From Kistimonas sp964291485 (GTDB lineage: Bacteria; Pseudomonadota; Gammaproteobacteria; Pseudomonadales; Endozoicomonadaceae), in contig OZ220225.1 of the NCBI GenBank assembly GCA_964291485.2, positions 310,001-374,000 of the forward strand: 64,000 nt of DNA, written 5' to 3'. The first letter of the stretch is position 1. Each line of letters opens with the position of its first letter. A model generated the notes under the pieces. It was not told where the DNA came from and ran no database searches. It worked only from the letters and a program-made list of their open reading frames with translations. This document shows, one piece after another, positions 9,954-19,329 of the stretch. Both the position numbers and the translations under genes were made by a program.

Positions 9954-10943
9954 TTACCCCGTAAAGAGGGTTTCGCCCATCTCAAGGTACTGATGGATGG
10001 TGGCGGCAATCAATCCGGTGCTGTCGCCCGCCTGATGCTGTGAATGTTGTAATTGAATCGTTAGCGGTCTGTCACTCCTGGTATCAACCAGCAGTGGTGT
10101 GGCATCTGGCCGAATGAGGCAGACCGCGCCACAGCCGCGGGTAAGAACTGTCTTTGCCGCAGGTATCATCGTATCCATTGTGACGGGTTCCGCGATCAAC
10201 TCTTCCAGCTGCGGCAGGGTCAGGAACAGCAGTTTGATGCCCTGTAAATCGTATGGTAGTCGTCGTGTTTTAGAGACAGAGGACGGCGCCATAAATAAAT
10301 CGATATGTTCTTCCCGGCAGTGGCGAATAATGTAACTGATGGCTTCTTCCGGCAGGTCGCTGTCCATGAAGACCAGGCGGGAGTTGGCAATATGGGGCCA
10401 GCGGCTTTTCAGGTGGCCAAAGGTGACATGGTTGTAGATATCCATGTCATTCAGTGTCATGAGTCGTTTCCCACCGCGTTCAATAATCCGGGTGCGGGAG
10501 CCACTTTGCATCTGTTTCAACAGGATGCACTGGTCTGCCTGAATACCGATTTTCCGGGCATCTTCCAGCAGCCAGTCACCCTTGTAGTCGTCGCCGACCC
10601 AGGCAATCAGGGATGTCTGGTTGCCCAGGTTAACCAGATGTTCAACGACCAACCGTGCCATACCATCGGCGGTATACGAGGTTCTGGCATTGGCTGTATG
10701 CTCATTATCCATCGCGCCGAAAATGGACAGTGTACGGTTCAGCGTCAGCGCACCAATACCGGTGATGCGCTTCTGAACAGGTAAGACATAGGCACGGCCA
10801 AGAATCTGCCCTTTACGGGTTAGCTGGGAAATGTAGCCGGCGACGGCAGAGCGGGACAGTTCCAGTTTTTCTGCCAGCTCCTTCTGGGAGATAGCCGGGT
10901 TTTGTTGGATGAGATCCAGGACGCGTTGTTCATTGCTTTTCAT
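9954..10943 (-). CDS. HTH regulator fused to degenerate PfkB sugar-kinase domain (YeiI-like)
   Basis: 329 aa. Residues 1-55 form a winged-helix domain (LIQQNPAISQKELAEKLELSRSAVAGYISQL), followed by a ribokinase/PfkB fold. The arrangement matches the YeiI/PsuK-like group in which an N-terminal HTH precedes a kinase. VGDDYKGDWLL near residue 116 fits family signature 1. The usual GGVARN substrate motif reads ADGMARL here, and the DTAGAGD motif is reduced to HQAGDSTG near residue 305. The catalytic-type Asp remains, but substrate-binding positions are altered, so it may sense rather than phosphorylate a nucleoside or sugar. It is monocistronic; its target is unknown. Confidence 0.8.
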   Translation of the reverse strand: MKSNEQRVLDLIQQNPAISQKELAEKLELSRSAVAGYISQLTRKGQILGRAYVLPVQKRITGIGALTLNRTLSIFGAMDNEHTANARTSYTADGMARLVVEHLVNLGNQTSLIAWVGDDYKGDWLLEDARKIGIQADQCILLKQMQSGSRTRIIERGGKRLMTLNDMDIYNHVTFGHLKSRWPHIANSRLVFMDSDLPEEAISYIIRHCREEHIDLFMAPSSVSKTRRLPYDLQGIKLLFLTLPQLEELIAEPVTMDTMIPAAKTVLTRGCGAVCLIRPDATPLLVDTRSDRPLTIQLQHSQHQAGDSTGLIAATIHQYLEMGETLFTG

Positions 10944-11123
10944 GGAGACGGCAGATTCCTGAATACAGCCGGAGGAGAGTCGTCAGTCGGGGCGTAACCT
11001 TAGCGGTTTCTGTTTTCAGGATAAAGTTTTTCGTGAGGTGATAAACTGGGCCGGACTGAAACTGACAGGCGTTGAGGATTGCCTGCCAGCTTAGGGGGAG
11101 AGTGAAGATTATTAACAGGATGT

Positions 11124-11615
11124 CTACCAGCCCTGTTGTCTGAGATGAGAAGACATATCCTGAAGCGATATCGCATTCACGTCATCATCAGAAGTCGTTT
11201 CAGTAATACTTTCAGCTCTGAGTAAAATCATACCGGTATTACTGCTGTCCTGTATTGGACTAAATAGCTGTAGTTTTCCATAGACGTCGATATTTTTGTA
11301 ATTAATGATATCCCGGCTATACAGTAAGATTTTAGGTACGCCAGTAATGCCCGTAATACTGGGAGTAAAGACATATTTGTAATGGATATGCATAACGCCG
11401 TCATCGTACCATGGGCGCTCTGGTGCAGGTAACGATTCAGGCCAGGGTTCAATGTCTCCCCTCATTAAAACTGTTCTGTCACCGGCTTGATGAATAATTG
11501 CCGAAAGAAAATCATTAAATGACTCTAGACGTATAAGATCAGGATCCTTAGAGGCAAAAACTGGGATACTGTTAATTAAAAAAAACATACTTACGACATA
11601 TAACAAGCGTCTCAT
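11124..11615 (-). CDS. Small exported protein of unknown function
   Basis: 163 aa with a clear Sec signal peptide (MRRLLYVVSMFFLINSIPVFA, cleavage probably after residue 21). The mature part is about 140 residues with no cysteine pair or repeat and no motif I recognise. It is monocistronic, between the HTH/PfkB gene and the LysR gene. Composition is slightly AT-rich. Periplasmic location is inferred from the signal peptide. Confidence 0.7.
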   Translation of the reverse strand: MRRLLYVVSMFFLINSIPVFASKDPDLIRLESFNDFLSAIIHQAGDRTVLMRGDIEPWPESLPAPERPWYDDGVMHIHYKYVFTPSITGITGVPKILLYSRDIINYKNIDVYGKLQLFSPIQDSSNTGMILLRAESITETTSDDDVNAISLQDMSSHLRQQGW

Positions 11616-11815
11616 GTCTTTTATTCCTCAGAATAACTATGCTTAATTCCGGGCGATTTGCCCGGGAGGAAGTATAGACAGTGATGGTAAATAAACGTCA
11701 TTAAACGTTAGTTTATTCTGTTCAGTCAGGAAGTAGTCTTAAGTTGGACGTTCATCTCATAGTCATTTATGAGGCAGTTATTTTATCTGTACAGTGTAGT
11801 GGATCTTCCCAGACC

Positions 11816-12739
11816 TTAACGCAATAAAAGGCATTGATCGTATACAACCTGCCGAAACCAGCACTGTGCCGGATCTTTGTGTTGAAGACGATGCCATGTC
11901 AGCAGGTAGTTCAGTTCCATGAACGTGACTCCCTCCGGTAACTCCAGTAATACCAGGTTGTGGCGTCTGGTCAGCACCTTTGACATTTCACGGGTGCCAA
12001 TCATCAGTGCCTGATTACTGGCAGCCACCTCAAGGCCCAGCTGGATATCACTGGTTTCCAGAATGACGGTTCTCGATAGCCCTTTGCGCGCCAGCTCACG
12101 ATCAAAACGCCCCATTTCAGAAAACTCGGCAATATCGACCTTTACATGGGGCACTGAAAGTAGTTCAGCCATGGTCAGTACTGTTTTGCTGGCTAGCGGG
12201 TGATCGCGGCTGACCATGCCGACGGGGGTTGCCGGACAAAGGGTTCGTTGATACAGATCCGGTCGGTCCTGAGCAACAAAGTTGATTGCCAAGTCTAGCC
12301 GGCCGGAGGCCATGTCACGAATGCTGTCGTTATTCCATGGATGCAAGCCCAGTCGCACTTTTGGCGCTACCCGCCCAAGCCATGCCAGTAGATCCGGGAT
12401 CAGCTGGACTGCTATATGATCCATGGCACTGAGAGTGAAGTGTCGTTTGCACAGAGCCGGATCGAAGGCTGCCGGACGCACCAGCAGGGAAAGCTGCTTT
12501 AACAGGGTCGCCAGGTCACTCTGTAATGCCAGCGCTCGGGCGGTGGGCTGTAAACCATGGGGACGACGGATGAAGAGCTCATCCTGAAAGTGATCGCGCA
12601 GGCGCTGAAGCGAGCGACTGATGGCAGACTGACTGAGATTCAGATGTCTGGCTGCACGACTGACACTGCGTTCTTCGAGCAACACATGCAGGTGAACCAG
12701 CAGGTTCAGATCGTAACGTCTGAGTTCTTCAATATCCAT
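11816..12739 (-). CDS. LysR-family transcriptional regulator
   Basis: 307 aa from ATG 12739 (start MDIEELRRYDLNLL); a longer frame upstream adds 44 residues that do not resemble a LysR N-terminus. The N-terminal winged helix is clear: LEERSVSRAARHLNLSQSAISRSLQRLRDHFQDELFIRR, the wording typical of the NodD/NahR/LinR-like group. The C-terminal substrate domain follows. It is transcribed divergently from the FadL gene with about 200 bases between, the classic arrangement for a LysR protein controlling its neighbour. FadL control is therefore an inference, and the inducer is unknown. Confidence 0.88.
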   Translation of the reverse strand: MDIEELRRYDLNLLVHLHVLLEERSVSRAARHLNLSQSAISRSLQRLRDHFQDELFIRRPHGLQPTARALALQSDLATLLKQLSLLVRPAAFDPALCKRHFTLSAMDHIAVQLIPDLLAWLGRVAPKVRLGLHPWNNDSIRDMASGRLDLAINFVAQDRPDLYQRTLCPATPVGMVSRDHPLASKTVLTMAELLSVPHVKVDIAEFSEMGRFDRELARKGLSRTVILETSDIQLGLEVAASNQALMIGTREMSKVLTRRHNLVLLELPEGVTFMELNYLLTWHRLQHKDPAQCWFRQVVYDQCLLLR

Positions 12740-12943
12740 GGAGCAGTCAGTTGTACGTGGGAGCGAAAGTATAGGCTGAGTTGTTTTTGTTTTTGATATG
12801 CATAAAACGCAAATCTGGTAGTCGGATAAATCAATAGGAAGCAAACCGTTGTCTGGGTAAAGTGCCTGCATTTTGTAAGTATCCTGTCATCGGCACCAAG
12901 ACCGAGCAGGGGCACACCAACACATTCCAAAGACCACTTCTCT

Positions 12944-14155
12944 ATGTCACGCACACCCCGTTTTACCCGTACATCATTGTCCGTCGCGGTACTGGCGGCC
13001 CTCCCCGTGGTAGCCAATGCGGCCGGTTTCCAGGTGAATGAGCACAGTGCTGCAGGTTTGGGCCGTGCGTTTGCCGGTGAAGCAGCTATTGCTGACGACG
13101 CCTCTGTGATTGCACGTAATGCTGCCGGCATGTCCCTGCTGGACAGTCAGATGTTTACGGCAGCTGTCAGCTATATCAAGCCTGAAGTGGATGTTGAGCT
13201 GGAAGGCCATGGCACGGCGAAGAACGTCGCCGATGAAGCCATTGTTCCCACTTTCTATTATGTCCGCCCTATTGATGAGCGCTGGACAGTCGGTATCGGT
13301 GGTTTCAGTAACTTCGGTCTGGCAACCCACTATGGCAGTGCTTCCGGTATTACACTGGCATCGGATGAGACCGAGCTGACAACGTTTAACCTGAATCCGT
13401 CTGTTGCCTATCGGGTGAATAATGACCTGAGTGTCGGTTTTGGTGTGAATTTTGTTTATGCTGATGCAACATTGTCATCAACCCTGCCTCCTGCGATGGG
13501 ATCTAAAGAAGCATTCACCTTAAAAGGTGATGATTGGGGGTATGGTTGGAACGCTGGTGTTTTGTGGCAGGCAACTGACGCGACACGCATTGGATTAAGT
13601 TACCGTTCTCAGGTCAAATTAACACTGGAAGGCAAAGTATCATCAGAAATTAATGCGGGTTGGAATACCGGTGGCGCTGTTGATCTGACGCTGCCCTCAA
13701 TCACAGAGTTATCTTTCCTGCATCAAATTAATGACCAGTTGTCTATTCATGCCAGTGCAGTCCATACCGGTTGGTCAAGCTTTGATGAGCTGGCAACTGA
13801 CCTTGATAATGGGACACCATTCGATCCAGTGCCAGAAGAGTGGAAAGAGAGCTGGCGTTATGCAGTAGGTATGACGTACCAATACAACGACCAGTGGACC
13901 TGGCGCACGGGTATTGCCAAAGATAATAGCCCAGTGCGTAACGAGCACCGGACGTTCCGAATTCCGGACGCTGACCGTATCTGGGTAAGTCTTGGCGGTA
14001 GTTACAAGATTGACCAAGCACAAAGCGTTGATTTCGGTTATGCCTATTTGCAGGGAAAAAAGGTAGATATCAATGAAGAAAAATATAATCTAAAGGCTGA
14101 AGTCAAATCTGCCGATGTTCACATCCTGAGCCTGCAGTACAACTACAGCTTCTGA
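12944..14155 (+). CDS. FadL/OmpP1-family outer-membrane hydrophobic-compound transporter
   Basis: 403 aa. The signal peptide ends at about VVANA (residues 22-26), and the mature protein starts with AGFQVNEHSAAGLGRAFAGEAA, the plug signature of the FadL family. The family forms a 14-strand barrel that takes long-chain fatty acids or aromatic hydrocarbons across the outer membrane. The conserved NPAG motif after the plug reads NAAG here (RNAAGMSLLD), a Pro-to-Ala change. The chain ends in an aromatic residue (YNYSF), as expected for assembly by BAM. It is likely controlled by the divergent LysR gene. Confidence 0.92.
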   Translation: MSRTPRFTRTSLSVAVLAALPVVANAAGFQVNEHSAAGLGRAFAGEAAIADDASVIARNAAGMSLLDSQMFTAAVSYIKPEVDVELEGHGTAKNVADEAIVPTFYYVRPIDERWTVGIGGFSNFGLATHYGSASGITLASDETELTTFNLNPSVAYRVNNDLSVGFGVNFVYADATLSSTLPPAMGSKEAFTLKGDDWGYGWNAGVLWQATDATRIGLSYRSQVKLTLEGKVSSEINAGWNTGGAVDLTLPSITELSFLHQINDQLSIHASAVHTGWSSFDELATDLDNGTPFDPVPEEWKESWRYAVGMTYQYNDQWTWRTGIAKDNSPVRNEHRTFRIPDADRIWVSLGGSYKIDQAQSVDFGYAYLQGKKVDINEEKYNLKAEVKSADVHILSLQYNYSF

Positions 14156-14169
14156 GTGATCTGACCAAA

Positions 14170-14212
14170 AATGACAAAGGCTGGGTATGACAACATCCAG
14201 CCTTTGTCATTA
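14170..14212. terminator. Bidirectional terminator between fadL-like and ankyrin genes
   Basis: A perfect 15-bp stem (AATGACAAAGGCTGG / CCAGCCTTTGTCATT) with a 12-base loop sits between convergent genes. On the minus strand it is followed by a short T run, so it terminates the ankyrin gene best. Confidence 0.8.
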
Positions 14213-14218
14213 CCTCGT

Positions 14219-17200
14219 TTATTCTGCTTGTTTCTTGGCTTTGGAGGCCGGTGCCTTCGTACTTGCCTTCCTCTTCCTGCTTTTCTGAATGGCAGGTTGT
14301 GAGATCTCCGGTTCTTTCGTTTGTAATGCCACTAATCGTGTCGATCGTCGTTCTGTTTGCTGGTATTTTTGACTATCAAAACCCATCTTTGCAGGAGGTG
14401 CTGTTTCACTACCAGAAGTCGTTGCATTTTTTGTCTCTGTATCAACTGGTGTTGGCGGTTCTGGTGAAGCAGATGCCTGTGTTATTTCAACGGGAGGTAC
14501 ACACATTGATGCTTCGACCGCTGTATGAAGATCATCTCCCCTTTCCGTCTGTTCTGAATAGCTGACAGTTTCTTTTTGCATTTCTGCAGCAGGTGGGGGC
14601 ACAGATATCTGGACCGGTGCTGATGAGGTTTCAGGCGTGGTGCTAGCGTTTTCTCCAGGGCTTTCAGTTATCTGGATGTGTTCTGGTTCGGTCAAACAGG
14701 TTATGTCGACTGTAAATGGCTGAGCAGGTTCTAAGGTTGGTTGGGTGGCTGATAATATAAAATCCCAATCCAGCGTAGGCTCTGCTTCTTCTGTTTCTGC
14801 GAAAACGATCGGTTGCTCTGTGGATGCCAGAAATTGTTGGTGTTCCCTGATTTTCAGCAGTTTTTCTAGCAGCTGTTTTTGGTTGGCATTGTCTGTCTGT
14901 GCGATGCATTTCTTGATATTGGGAGTGGATGTCTTGCTGGCAATCATCGAGAGAATGTCGTGGTTTTCTTCGGTAAATGGTAGTTTGATTGCGAGGTCAA
15001 GGGTGGTTTGATTATCCTGATCCGTTACATTGGGGTCAGCACCGTGTTCCAATAAAAGGGTGACTATCTCCCAATGGTACTTGTATGACCAGGAGAGCGC
15101 TTTATGGAGGGCTGTTTGTTGGATCAGTCGGCCAGACTTTAGGCTATTGGATTTTTTATTGATCTGGTCTCTTAATTCTTGCTGTGTAAATTTTCCTGAT
15201 GCATTGATGGCCTCTATTAATAATTTCAGGCATTCATAGTTGCTAACGCCATATTGTTCTTTTGTGACGGCTAATGCGTAATGAAATGCGGTTGAGGAAC
15301 TTTCAAGGCTGATATATGCGCCAGCATGAAGAAGCGGTTTAAACAAATCGGTTAAGCGGGTTGAGGCTGCACAATGTAATGCGGTATCACCGTCGGCATC
15401 GGTATGATTTATTAACTCTTTTGCTTTTTCAGGATATGTCTCGGCAAATTGCGCCAGATGCGATATGGCTTTTTCCAGCATAGGGATGATATTTTTTTTG
15501 AACTGTTTTAACGCTGGTGGATCCGTGGGGGCCACAGGATCATGATAATAAACGATGGCATCAATCAATGGGGTTGATTTATCTCTTCCTGGTTGGAGAT
15601 AGAAGGGAATCTCCGGGGAGGGTGGCCGAGGAGGATATGGCAGAGGTGGTGCTGTGATGGTCGGTAAGTGCATAGGTTCATCAAGTAAAGTCGTAACATC
15701 AGGCTCGTCCATACGGGGGGGCTGTGTTTCCTGTGAAGTGCGATAGGACGCAATAAAGGGGCCTATCGGGGGAGCCAGTTCTCTGGCTGAACGTTGCTGC
15801 CTCAACGGCACACTCACCGGTCCTGCAATATCAGATTCTCTGACGGCCGTTGCTGATGCTGTCCGGTGACTTAATCGTAAAGGCTGCCTTTCTGAAGTCT
15901 CGTAGGTAGGAAGTCTGATAACAGGATCAGCCATAGTGGGCTCTCTGGCCGTTGTTGTTAAAATGTGTGAATAATGTTCAACAGGGGAAGGCATGCGGAT
16001 TTGAGTTGCCAGACCGCTCAGGTATTGAAGGTGCATGCTGGCAGGAAATGATGATGAAGATGGTTGTTGTCTGGAAGGTGTTAACGTATCCGTTGGTTGT
16101 GGGGGGGAACCTTCCATTTTTGGGTGTATAGGTTGGAAAAAGACTTGCGAGGGCAATTGCCTGGGTGTCATCCCTGTTGTAGTGATTGTTTGTATAGAAC
16201 GTTCTCTATCACCAGGGGATAGCGTTGCAGGTTTCAGTGGGATGGGTGGGCTGAATACCTTTGTACTCTGTTGCGTGTGATGTCTTGCTGCTGGCGGGTA
16301 TATTTCGTTATATAAAGTACGTAGTCTTTCATAGATGGGTTTATATTCTTTAGATCTCGATTTAAGAAAATGAGTAATTCTTTCCTGCTTTGTTTTAGTG
16401 ATCAGGGTTTTTAAAAAAATATGCCATTCTGGTTGATCTAAATGCTCTGCCAGATATAAAGGTATCTGTCCTTTCGTATTGATCAGGTTTGGATCTGCAC
16501 CATACTCTAACAATCGATTAATAACGTGGCCAATACCGGCTATTGGTGGGGTGCATGTCATGACTCTGTGCAGAATACAGTCGTATTGGTTATCTGAGTA
16601 GGGATACCGTGTGACTTTCATTCTGTTCAGCTCAGCGGCAATCTCAAACTGACCATTGTTTTTCATGGCAGACAGATAAGTTAAGGCGCTTGCAGCCAGA
16701 TTAGTGCCTGGCAGCTTGTAGGATGTGTTAAATAGCTCGAACAAAGACCGTCGTTTCGTTTCAAAGCACGGATTTGCACCGAGCTTGAAGAGTGGTTCGA
16801 ACATATCATCCATACCTAAAACTGCGGCATAAATTAGCGCCGTGTCACCATAATTATCCGCTTGATTAACAACAACTTGTGCTGCAACTGGGTTTTTTTG
16901 ATGCAGCGTATACAGATCCGACATGGCTACATTGATATTCCGCTTAATCTCGTCGACTCTTTGATAGGTTCGAGCTTTAATCTGCTTATAAAGCTCTCTT
17001 GTGAGAGGGCTGTCGCCGTTATCATCAGGTACAAAGCGGATATCTTCCTTTGACAGGAAATACCTGTAACGTTCAGATTCCTGGGATTTTTTGCGAGGGT
17101 GAGTCTTGACGAGTATAGGGGGTGGCGGATTGGGACTCTGAAGTGTTCTCCCTTGGAATACAGCGGTTGGATGGGGTTGAGGTTCGCCAGGTATGCCAGC

Positions 17201-17245
17201 TCTGGGAGGGCTGGATTGTCCAATTTTATCAGGTTGTTTTTCCAT
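14219..17245 (-). CDS. Large ankyrin-repeat protein with proline-rich centre and basic tail
   Basis: 1008 aa from ATG 17245 (AAGAAAGAAG upstream); an upstream in-frame ATG at 17341 would add 32 residues. Two ankyrin modules are visible. The first is near residues 75-310 (QADNYGDTALIYAAVLG, LLEYGADPNLINTKGQIPLYLA). The second is near 555-800 (HTDADGDTALHCAAS, LLLEHGADPNVTDQDNQTTLDLA). They have the same internal order and look like an old internal duplication. The linker is rich in Pro, Ser and Thr. The last 30 residues are basic (KSRKRKASTKAPASKAKK), resembling a bipartite nuclear localisation signal. No Sec signal is present. A host-directed effector is inferred; ankyrin repeats show only protein binding. 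Confidence 0.85.
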   Translation of the reverse strand: MEKQPDKIGQSSPPRAGIPGEPQPHPTAVFQGRTLQSPNPPPPILVKTHPRKKSQESERYRYFLSKEDIRFVPDDNGDSPLTRELYKQIKARTYQRVDEIKRNINVAMSDLYTLHQKNPVAAQVVVNQADNYGDTALIYAAVLGMDDMFEPLFKLGANPCFETKRRSLFELFNTSYKLPGTNLAASALTYLSAMKNNGQFEIAAELNRMKVTRYPYSDNQYDCILHRVMTCTPPIAGIGHVINRLLEYGADPNLINTKGQIPLYLAEHLDQPEWHIFLKTLITKTKQERITHFLKSRSKEYKPIYERLRTLYNEIYPPAARHHTQQSTKVFSPPIPLKPATLSPGDRERSIQTITTTGMTPRQLPSQVFFQPIHPKMEGSPPQPTDTLTPSRQQPSSSSFPASMHLQYLSGLATQIRMPSPVEHYSHILTTTAREPTMADPVIRLPTYETSERQPLRLSHRTASATAVRESDIAGPVSVPLRQQRSARELAPPIGPFIASYRTSQETQPPRMDEPDVTTLLDEPMHLPTITAPPLPYPPRPPSPEIPFYLQPGRDKSTPLIDAIVYYHDPVAPTDPPALKQFKKNIIPMLEKAISHLAQFAETYPEKAKELINHTDADGDTALHCAASTRLTDLFKPLLHAGAYISLESSSTAFHYALAVTKEQYGVSNYECLKLLIEAINASGKFTQQELRDQINKKSNSLKSGRLIQQTALHKALSWSYKYHWEIVTLLLEHGADPNVTDQDNQTTLDLAIKLPFTEENHDILSMIASKTSTPNIKKCIAQTDNANQKQLLEKLLKIREHQQFLASTEQPIVFAETEEAEPTLDWDFILSATQPTLEPAQPFTVDITCLTEPEHIQITESPGENASTTPETSSAPVQISVPPPAAEMQKETVSYSEQTERGDDLHTAVEASMCVPPVEITQASASPEPPTPVDTETKNATTSGSETAPPAKMGFDSQKYQQTERRSTRLVALQTKEPEISQPAIQKSRKRKASTKAPASKAKKQAE

Positions 17246-17467
17246 AACACTTCTTTCTTGATCCACACTATTCTGCGCATAAGCCATAAGACCGGTCAGG
17301 GTGAAAACAGTTTGTGATTTCCGGTTAGTGCCGGTAACCAACTGCTTAGTATTTCTGATAGTCTGGGGTGAGTATTTTGTGTGGTTTATGTTTGCGCGGA
17401 CAGTCTATCCGTTTCCCATCATCAGGTACGCACACGATCAGGATACAGATCTAAGAGGATTGGATTC

Positions 17468-18133
17468 ATGAACAGAACGGTTGTCATCACCGGCGCAAAC
17501 CGGGGAATTGGTCTTGAATTGACTCGCCACTATGTGGCGCAGGGCGACCAGGTTATTTGTGTTTGCCGGCGCAGTTCTGCCGAACTGGAATCGATTGCTC
17601 ATCGGGTTATCAGCGGGATTGATGTTGCCGAGGCGGCTGATGTCTCCCGACTGGCAGATGAAATGGGTGATCAGCCGATTGATATCCTGATCAATAACGC
17701 GGGGATATTCACGTCGGAATCCCTTGAGAATATGGATTTTGGCGAGGTACAGCGGCAATTCAGCGTCAACACCCTGGGGCCGTTACGGGTCACCTGGCAG
17801 TTATTGGGTAACCTGACGTCAGGCAGTAAGGTGATCATGATTACCAGCCGGATGGGTTCCATGGGAGACAACGGTTCAGGTGGATATTACGGTTACCGTG
17901 CATCCAAGGCGGCGTTGAATGCTATCGGGGTGTCCCTGGCCCACGATCTGGCGCCACAGGGTATTTCTGTTGCCTTGCTGCATCCTGGCTTTGTTCAGAC
18001 CCGCATGGTGAAGTTCTCAGGTGACGTTACACCGGAACAGGCTGCAGCCGGGTTGGCTCAACGTATAGAGGAACTGACGCTTGAAAGCAGCGGCTGTTTC
18101 CGCCATGCCAATGGTGATCCGTTACTCTGGTAA
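17468..18133 (+). CDS. Short-chain dehydrogenase/reductase (SDR)
   Basis: 221 aa from ATG 17468, chosen for the AGAGGA site 9 bases upstream and because the Rossmann strand begins immediately (TVVITGANRGIGLEL, with TGxxxGIG). NNAGIF (near residue 77) and the YGYRASKAALN active site (Tyr and Lys of YxxxK) are intact, with the catalytic Ser in ITSRMGS. Classical SDRs of this size oxidise or reduce alcohols or carbonyls with NAD(P). The C-terminal part resembles C-factor/CsgA-like SDRs, but the substrate is unknown. Monocistronic, with a terminator behind it. Confidence 0.87.
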   Translation: MNRTVVITGANRGIGLELTRHYVAQGDQVICVCRRSSAELESIAHRVISGIDVAEAADVSRLADEMGDQPIDILINNAGIFTSESLENMDFGEVQRQFSVNTLGPLRVTWQLLGNLTSGSKVIMITSRMGSMGDNGSGGYYGYRASKAALNAIGVSLAHDLAPQGISVALLHPGFVQTRMVKFSGDVTPEQAAAGLAQRIEELTLESSGCFRHANGDPLLW

Positions 18134-18227
18134 ATCGGCATCCTGTTCAGGGTGAGTTCAGGTTATGCCTGATAATATGAAGCGGCAAATGCGACATGTC
18201 CCCCGACAGGCATTGTAAACCCCCTTC

Positions 18228-18253
18228 ACGCCTCTGCCCGGAGGCGTTTTTTT
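18228..18253 (+). terminator. Rho-independent terminator after SDR gene
   Basis: 7-bp stem ACGCCTC / GAGGCGT, 6-base loop, followed by seven Ts. Confidence 0.88.
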
Positions 18254-18331
18254 ATCTTTCATGTCGCTCTATTTGACCATTTCAGGTGCAGGCTTTATGG
18301 ATATTGAACGGCATTTTTTTCCAAATGGGTG

Positions 18332-18964
18332 TTAAATTTCTGCCCGGTCGCCTGCTTGGGTTGAATCGATCAATGAATTGAATCTGAGGATAATCCCCTC
18401 AGAAAATGGGGTGTCCAGCAGTGTTAGATTAAATATGCTTCTTTCATGCTGTATACCGTCAAAAAGGTTTTCACATCCCCATAAAGTACGAAAAGCTTTA
18501 TAACCACCATAAATGAAACCACCCAGAGGTAGATAGGTCATGATTAGACAGGTATCAATCATGGAATAACAACAGCAGTGAGCAATTTCACAAGGACCGC
18601 GTAAGCATGGTGAACACAGTAAGGGTTCGGTAATAGTGTCGATGCAGCAATTGCAACAATGAAAACAGATAACTTCAAACGAAAGTAGTAGGGCGCAGAA
18701 AAAACCATGAAGAAAAAAGCATGCTGTTCCAATAACAATTGTTGGCAGGGTTAATAAAGTTCTGGATGACCAGAGACATATTTTTTTGAAATCACTATCA
18801 TCAGGAACGTGATGATACACTATTCCATTTGTTGGGATAACAGTCCTTCCGGTCATAATACCAATGGAGCTTTCTGTGTCTGAAGCGTTTTCCTGATGTT
18901 CCTCTTGCGGAAGGTTTAAGGAAGCTATATGTTGTGCGGTTTGGGGAGTATTTAAATCAAGCAT
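18332..18964 (-). CDS. Cysteine-rich hairpin membrane protein, unknown
   Basis: 210 aa. About 60 hydrophilic residues are followed by a hydrophobic region (LLTLPTIVIGTACFFLHGFFCALLLSF). Then comes a remarkable cysteine cluster around residues 100-135 (FHCCNCCID, LLCSPCLRGPC, AHCCCYS) and a second hydrophobic stretch ending in LPLGGFIYGGYKAF. About fifteen cysteines lie within or next to membrane segments, which could be palmitoylation sites, disulphides or metal ligands. There is no signal peptide. The FIYGGYKAFRTLW stretch resembles FYGTYDGFKVGW in the protein at 41902-42435, suggesting a small family. Low GC. Function unknown. Confidence 0.68.
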   Translation of the reverse strand: MLDLNTPQTAQHIASLNLPQEEHQENASDTESSIGIMTGRTVIPTNGIVYHHVPDDSDFKKICLWSSRTLLTLPTIVIGTACFFLHGFFCALLLSFEVICFHCCNCCIDTITEPLLCSPCLRGPCEIAHCCCYSMIDTCLIMTYLPLGGFIYGGYKAFRTLWGCENLFDGIQHERSIFNLTLLDTPFSEGIILRFNSLIDSTQAGDRAEI

Positions 18965-19329
18965 TTTTCAATACCTACTACCATAACAATCAATAAAACC
19001 ATTGCTTGCTAACACGTAAACACTCCGCTGAGGTCGAGTGTTTCATTGATAGTGACATTGTTTTACTTAATAAGTTTCTATTGCTGAAGTAATATCAGTG
19101 TTTGTTAGTGAGAGGCTGTTTTTTATGGGGGTAAAAAAGGGAACATGTGTTGCATTTTATTATATTGATTGACGCAGTTTATATTTGCATGTCGTTGTTA
19201 ATTATGGTGACTATTTTATAGCCTGTACGAGTATCTCTAAAGGATATGATTCATTTTTATTGTCATCACCCGATTATTTCTAGATAGTAGCACCGATTCT
19301 GTGATTTATTATCAGGGGACTCGGCACCT
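18965..19329. other. AT-rich intergenic region, no gene seen
   Basis: About 365 bases upstream of both the Cys-rich gene (minus) and the K+ channel gene (plus). It presumably holds both promoters. I see no RNA gene or clear operator. Confidence 0.4.

Noticed and set aside
12740..12871. N-terminal extension of the LysR protein
   Set aside because: The 44 extra residues lie over the divergent promoter and do not resemble a LysR start; the ATG at 12739 gives the standard N-terminus.
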